From: Porticoccaceae bacterium
Lineage (GTDB): Bacteria; Pseudomonadota; Gammaproteobacteria; Pseudomonadales; Porticoccaceae
DNA length: 18,356 nt
Direction of reading: 5' to 3'
Assembly: GCA_019090225.1 (NCBI GenBank)
Contig: JAHRWI010000081.1
Location: 1 to 18,356 of the forward strand
Shown here: in pieces, positions 14,413 to 18,356 of the stretch
Layout of the letters: every line of letters begins with the position of its first letter
Numbering within the stretch: the first letter of the stretch is position 1
Program-made: the position numbers and the translations under genes
The notes under the pieces: model-generated
Told to the model about the DNA's origin: nothing
Database searches by the model: none
What the model saw: only the letters and a program-made list of their open reading frames with translations

Positions 14413-14991
14413 GTGATCGATAATTCAGATTTTCCAGTGCCACCCTGGTATCGCCAGTTCTGGCCCTGGTTTTTAATTGCCTTACCAGCAAGCGTGGTGG
14501 TGGCGGGTTTTTATACTTTATTTCTGGCTATTAAATACAGCGACACCCTGGTCAGTGATAATTACTATAAAGATGGTTTGGCCATTAACCAGGTGCTAAG
14601 CCAGGATGTCCGCGCCCAACAAATGGGCCTGTCTGCAGAAATAACGTTTCACGAAGAGACTGGCGACACACAGTCTGTAGTTGGCCTAGTGACTGTCGCG
14701 CTCTCTGGCGCTGTCGATAAGCCCGAGATGTTAACGCTGCAATTACAGCATCCTACCGATGCCACAGCAGATATGAGCGTAGTGCTTATGGCCGTTGGCG
14801 ATGGTAGTTATCGAGGTCGCTTACCGTTAGCACCCAGGTATCGGTTTTATCTGCGTTTGCTACCGGGCCTTGTTAATCATTCCGAACAGGAAAAAAGCCT
14901 TGAATGGCGCTTGAATGGTGAGTTGGATTTCGGTAGTTCTGGCTCTGATTCTAGCGCCAGCCGAGTGCAGTTGAATGCCATCAAAAAATGA
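14413..14991 (+). CDS. ccoH: cbb3 oxidase assembly protein CcoH (FixH family)
   Basis: Membrane protein needed for assembly and stability of the cbb3 complex; it associates with assembly intermediates and the mature oxidase. It is 192 residues. The N-terminal W-Y-R-Q-F-W-P-W segment leads into one membrane helix (about 16-38). The conserved S-D-x-L-V-x-D-N-Y-Y-K-x-G-L-A-I-N motif is at 43-60, followed by a beta-rich periplasmic domain, as in the FixH family. The start is a GTG at 14413 with GGGG about 9 nt before it. Its stop overlaps the ccoI ATG by 4 bp, linking the assembly gene to the copper pump. It is somewhat longer than the roughly 170 residues typical, mostly at the C-terminus. Confidence 0.92.
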   Translation: MIDNSDFPVPPWYRQFWPWFLIALPASVVVAGFYTLFLAIKYSDTLVSDNYYKDGLAINQVLSQDVRAQQMGLSAEITFHEETGDTQSVVGLVTVALSGAVDKPEMLTLQLQHPTDATADMSVVLMAVGDGSYRGRLPLAPRYRFYLRLLPGLVNHSEQEKSLEWRLNGELDFGSSGSDSSASRVQLNAIKK

Positions 14992-17591
14992 TTGAAGGAC
15001 CGTGCTTTCACTGTGGCCTGCCAGTGCCCAAAGGCCTCGAATTATCAGTGTCGTTCGGTGGTGACTTGAAGCCCATGTGTTGTATTGGCTGCCAGGCCGT
15101 GGCCAGTGCGATCATCAATGGCGGGCTGGAACAATTCTACAAGTACCGTTCAGATGCCGGTATCAATGGCCCAGCGAACGGTATTTATAAAAGCCCTGAC
15201 TATGGCTATGACAACGACAAGGATCTGAGTATCTACGATCTGCCCGAGGTGCAGAACGATCTGCTAAGGATCGACGATCAGGGTCTCGCGACCATTGAAC
15301 TAACGATTTCCGGTATCACTTGTGGAGCCTGCGCCTGGTTAATCGAGCACCATTTAAATCGCCAGGCCGGTGTCGATACAGTGCGGGTCAATGTCAGCAG
15401 GCAGCGCTGTCGTGTTCAGTGGAGGCTTGCGGAGCTGCCCTTAAGCCTATTATTACAGGCTTTTTCAGATATCGGCTTCCGTGCCTATCCCGCCAATGAA
15501 GCGGGTGTTCTCGATAAAGCCAGGCAGGAGCAACGGCGCTATCTCTTGCGTATGGGCCTTGCGGGTATCGGCATGATGCAAGCCGGTATGTTGGCCATCG
15601 CACTTTATTCTGGCGCTTTTCAGGGTATGGAGGCGCGCTGGGAGAATCTGTTTCGCTGGGTCAGCCTGGGTGTTGCGACGCCGGTTGTGCTGTATTCGGC
15701 GCAACCCTTTTTTAGTGGCGCGTGGCGTAGCTTGCGGGCGCTGTATTTAACCATGGACGTGCCTATCGCTGCGGCCATAGGCCTGGCTTACCTGGCTAGC
15801 GGATGGGCCACGGTGACTGCCACCGGCGAGGTGTATTTCGATGCGGTAGCGATGCTGACTTTCTTCCTCTTGGTTGGGCGCTTCCTGGAAATGCGCGTGC
15901 GTTATCGCAATGACCTGGTCGCCGGTCAAGCCGCCGCGCTGATTCCCATTACGGCATTGAAGTTTCGAGGTGATGGCTATCAGCGCGTGCCAGTTAAGTC
16001 CCTGATCCCCGGTGATGTGATCGAGCTTGGTGAAGGTGAATGCCTGGCCGCCGACGGAACGGTGCTGGAAGGTCAGAGTCGTGTGGTTGAAGCGGTGTTG
16101 ACGGGTGAACAAAGTCCGGTCGAGAAGAAGCCCGGCGATACCGTTAGCGCTGGTACCATTAACAGTGCTAACCGACTGAAAATTGAGGTCTCAGCTATCG
16201 GTAGCGGCACCCGCCTGGCCAGCATTCTCGATATGGTGGACGCAGCGGTCGCTGAAAAACCTCGACAGGTCGAGATAGCGGATCGCCTCGCTGGGTGGTT
16301 TGTGGCCCTCTTGCTGGTGCTGGCGAGTGTCGTGTTTGGTACCTGGTGGTGGCACGATCAGAGTCGGGCCTTGTGGGTGACGCTTTCTGTTCTGGTGGTG
16401 ACCTGTCCCTGTGCATTATCACTGGCAACCCCGGTAGCACTGGCCGCTGCGACGGGGCGGCTACAGCGGCAGGGCTTTCTGATTCGTCGTGCTCACGTCT
16501 TGCAAACGCTTGCCAGGATCAGCCGTGTGGTGCTGGATAAAACCGGGACGTTGACCTCTGGACAGCTAGAGATTCAAGCTGTGGAGGGTATTGGCGATGG
16601 CGATAACCGCGACCACAGTAAAGCTGAAGGTTTCAGCCTGAGTAAAGGTGATTCTCATTCAGAGGCAGTATTACTCGATATTGCCGCCGCATTGGAGTTG
16701 GGATGTAAACATCCGATTGCTCGGGCTTTTTGCCAGAAGGAAAGTAGCCAGCAGGAAAGCCAGCTCCACGCTGAACAAGTTAATTACCAGGTCGGAGGTG
16801 GTGTCAGTGGTATCGTTAATGGGCAGTGTTATGCCCTGGGCAAGGCGGATTTTGTGGCACAACAATTAGGTCTGAGTCTGACTGGGTTGGAATCACCTTC
16901 GACTTTGCTTAATGCCACAAAAACGCCAGGGACTGATCCTTCTAAGCTCAGCGTTGTAGTCATGCTGGCTAGCGAACAGGGGCCATTGGCATGGTTTGTT
17001 CTTCGCGACGCATTACGGCCGGGGGCGAGAGTAGTACTTGGGGCTTTATCTGAACGAGCACTGCCTATGGAATTACTCAGTGGCGATCAAACCAGCAGTG
17101 TGTCAGGTTTGGCTGCGGATCTTGGTATTGAAAAATGGCGAGCTAACAGTACGCCGGAAGATAAACTGGATTATGTGCGAAACCTGCAAAGGCAAGGAGA
17201 AGTAGTACTGATGCTCGGCGACGGCATCAATGATGTGCCGGTATTGAGCGGCGCTGATATTTCTGTGGCCATGGGTGAGGTGACAGATTTCACTCATCTC
17301 GCCGCAGATGCTGTGCTGCTATCCGGACACCTTGACACCTTGACTGATGCTATTGATGTGGCCCGCAAAACAGAAGGGATTATCCGACAGAATATTATCT
17401 GGGCACTGGTCTATAACGGTAGCGCCTTACCTCTGGCCGCCATGGGTTGGGTGCCACCCTGGGCAGCGGCGATTGGTATGTCGATCAGTTCCCTGGTGGT
17501 GGTGCTGAATGCTATGAGGTTACAGGGAGAGGATACTCGCCATAAAGGTTTTTCTGCTGCGGATCAAAGCCAGGTTGCGATGGCGGTATGA
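14988..17591 (+). CDS. ccoI: cbb3-associated copper-transporting P-type ATPase CcoI
   Basis: P1B-type ATPase (FixI/CopA2-like) that exports Cu(I) to the periplasm for loading into CcoN; loss typically blocks cbb3 assembly. It is 867 residues. A cysteine-rich N-terminal domain (C6-x-x-C9, C31-C32-x-x-C35) precedes an HMA domain with GITCGACA (C112, C115). The TGEQ phosphatase loop is at 372-375, the membrane CPC copper motif at 473-475, DKTGT with phosphorylated D517 at 517-521, the HP dipeptide at 575-576 and GDGIND at 744-749. The Q in TGEQ and the V after GDGIND are, as I recall, usual in FixI-type pumps. The protein is longer than most CcoI (about 810-830), with hydrophilic additions around 535-560 and 628-655 in the nucleotide-binding domain. 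It is coupled to ccoH by a 4-bp overlap. Confidence 0.96.
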   Translation: MIEGPCFHCGLPVPKGLELSVSFGGDLKPMCCIGCQAVASAIINGGLEQFYKYRSDAGINGPANGIYKSPDYGYDNDKDLSIYDLPEVQNDLLRIDDQGLATIELTISGITCGACAWLIEHHLNRQAGVDTVRVNVSRQRCRVQWRLAELPLSLLLQAFSDIGFRAYPANEAGVLDKARQEQRRYLLRMGLAGIGMMQAGMLAIALYSGAFQGMEARWENLFRWVSLGVATPVVLYSAQPFFSGAWRSLRALYLTMDVPIAAAIGLAYLASGWATVTATGEVYFDAVAMLTFFLLVGRFLEMRVRYRNDLVAGQAAALIPITALKFRGDGYQRVPVKSLIPGDVIELGEGECLAADGTVLEGQSRVVEAVLTGEQSPVEKKPGDTVSAGTINSANRLKIEVSAIGSGTRLASILDMVDAAVAEKPRQVEIADRLAGWFVALLLVLASVVFGTWWWHDQSRALWVTLSVLVVTCPCALSLATPVALAAATGRLQRQGFLIRRAHVLQTLARISRVVLDKTGTLTSGQLEIQAVEGIGDGDNRDHSKAEGFSLSKGDSHSEAVLLDIAAALELGCKHPIARAFCQKESSQQESQLHAEQVNYQVGGGVSGIVNGQCYALGKADFVAQQLGLSLTGLESPSTLLNATKTPGTDPSKLSVVVMLASEQGPLAWFVLRDALRPGARVVLGALSERALPMELLSGDQTSSVSGLAADLGIEKWRANSTPEDKLDYVRNLQRQGEVVLMLGDGINDVPVLSGADISVAMGEVTDFTHLAADAVLLSGHLDTLTDAIDVARKTEGIIRQNIIWALVYNGSALPLAAMGWVPPWAAAIGMSISSLVVVLNAMRLQGEDTRHKGFSAADQSQVAMAV

Positions 17592-17661
17592 TTTCAGCTA
17601 TCGAACTAGCTTTGCAGTTTAAGCGTGTGGTTTAAGGAAGCAACAAGCGGACAGGTGCTGG

Positions 17662-17937
17662 ATGGAAAGTCTTTATTTATTGATCCCTATATCCATTGCC
17701 GTGGTGGTAGTTGGTGTGCTGATATTTTTTTGGGCGGTTAACGATGGCCAATATGATGATCTGGACGGGGAGGCAGAGCGGATTTTGTTTGATGATGTGG
17801 ATGGGAGTAGCGCGCCTAAGCTTAAACAGGAGCTTGTAACTATTTCACAGGACAATATTTCACAAGACCAGACCGAACCGCCTGTTAACAACAGGACGAC
17901 GCCGAATGACAAACTCACCATCACTTTTCATGATTGA
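17662..17937 (+). CDS. ccoS: cbb3 oxidase maturation protein CcoS
   Basis: Small single-pass membrane protein required for insertion of haem b and CuB into CcoN. Residues 1-25 are the characteristic M-E-S-L-Y-L-L-I-P-I helix. It is followed by F-F-W-A-V-x-D-G-Q-Y-D-D-L-D-x-E-A-x-R-I-L-F-D-D, which is diagnostic of the family. At 91 residues it exceeds the usual 50-70, because of a polar glutamine- and threonine-rich tail from about residue 52. It lies 70 bp after ccoI and its end overlaps the next gene, so all four assembly genes and the SafE-like gene probably share a transcript. Confidence 0.93.
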   Translation: MESLYLLIPISIAVVVVGVLIFFWAVNDGQYDDLDGEAERILFDDVDGSSAPKLKQELVTISQDNISQDQTEPPVNNRTTPNDKLTITFHD

Positions 17938-18356
17938 AAGTGCCTGGCCCGCGATGGTCGCAATGTTCGGCATCGGCTTATTGGGGGCAGGGCATTGTGT
18001 GGGTATGTGTGGCGGTATTATTTCGGCACTGAGCTTGGCGGCAACTGAGCCCGAAGATCTACCCGCCAGTCTACCCGCTAATAATTCTGGTGATCGCAAG
18101 AACAAGCTTATAGCAAGCCGGACTATTACAAAGGCAAGGCCAGGTGAGACAAAAAGCGCAACACATTTAATACTTGCCTATAGCGCGGGACGGATTTCTA
18201 GCTACGCCTGCGCCGGTGCGCTGGTGGCGGGCCTCGGTTATGTTGGCGCACAATATCTCGCATTGGCACCTTTGTTGCGCGGTATCGCGGGATTGTTACT
18301 GATCTCAATGGGTTTATATCTTGCGGGTTGGTGGCGAGGGCTCACCTTGCTAGAAA
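17906..18356 (+). CDS. Sulfite exporter TauE/SafE (DsbD_2-like) membrane protein, 5' part
   Basis: Polytopic inner-membrane protein of the family often annotated as TauE/SafE or DsbD transmembrane-like. It is encoded next to ccoS in many Proteobacteria and is suspected of a role in cytochrome or copper maturation. The open frame from ATG 17906 runs off the window (150 codons). The first helix ends in GAGHCVGMCGG, the family's conserved Cys-containing motif, and further helices follow (AYSAGRISSYACAGALVAG and beyond). A polar insert of about 40 residues rich in Lys, Asn and Pro lies between helices 1 and 2. An alternative ATG at 17930 is in frame and would reduce the overlap with ccoS from 32 to 8 bp; neither has a clear ribosome site. 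Function in this organism is inferred from position only. Confidence 0.82.
   Translation, partial: MTNSPSLFMIESAWPAMVAMFGIGLLGAGHCVGMCGGIISALSLAATEPEDLPASLPANNSGDRKNKLIASRTITKARPGETKSATHLILAYSAGRISSYACAGALVAGLGYVGAQYLALAPLLRGIAGLLLISMGLYLAGWWRGLTLLE

Overview
The window looks like a chromosomal segment of a free-living, probably aquatic gammaproteobacterium related to Pseudomonas and the Cellvibrionales. This rests on the protein families (class Ia NrdA with an extra ATP-cone, Grx4-type monothiol glutaredoxin, RNase T, short PyrC-type dihydroorotase, cbb3 oxidase with CcoGHIS) and on the cluster argF, grxD, rnt, pyrC, argG, which I recall as a similar cluster in Pseudomonas. No species can be named from the sequence alone. 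I see no insertion sequence, prophage, CRISPR array, rRNA or tRNA, and most of the window is conserved housekeeping content.

Layout. Positions 1-2215 (minus) hold the N-terminal three quarters of nrdA; its 3' end lies outside the window. Positions 2216-3254 are a 1 kb stretch without an intact gene. It holds a possible NrdR-controlled nrdA promoter and, next to argF, what looks like the decayed C-terminal end of a short-chain dehydrogenase gene with an in-frame stop. Positions 3255-5363 (minus) are an argD-argF operon for two steps of arginine synthesis. Its leader carries a terminator-like hairpin and a second hairpin over the possible GTG start. grxD (plus, 5628-5969) diverges from argD and ends in a clear bidirectional terminator followed by 12-bp tandem repeats. 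pyrC and rnt (minus, 6170-7887) form a two-gene operon. argG (plus, 8147-9379) supplies a later step of arginine synthesis.

From 9430 to the right edge lies a complete cytochrome cbb3 oxidase locus on the plus strand: ccoN, ccoO, ccoQ and ccoP (structural subunits), ccoG, ccoH, ccoI and ccoS (copper delivery and assembly), then the start of a SafE/DsbD-like membrane protein gene. A perfect TTGAT-N4-ATCAA Fnr/Anr box lies 41 bp upstream of the predicted transcription start of ccoN. This is the geometry of an oxygen-repressed, Fnr-activated promoter and fits a high-affinity oxidase used at low oxygen.

No clearly new multi-gene system is visible. The points most worth a second look are the argD leader, the SDR gene remnant, the Fnr and NrdR promoter architectures, a five-residue tandem repeat inserted in CcoG beside its first iron-sulfur motif, and a recurring pattern of short tandem duplications (12, 15 and 18 bp) in and between genes.
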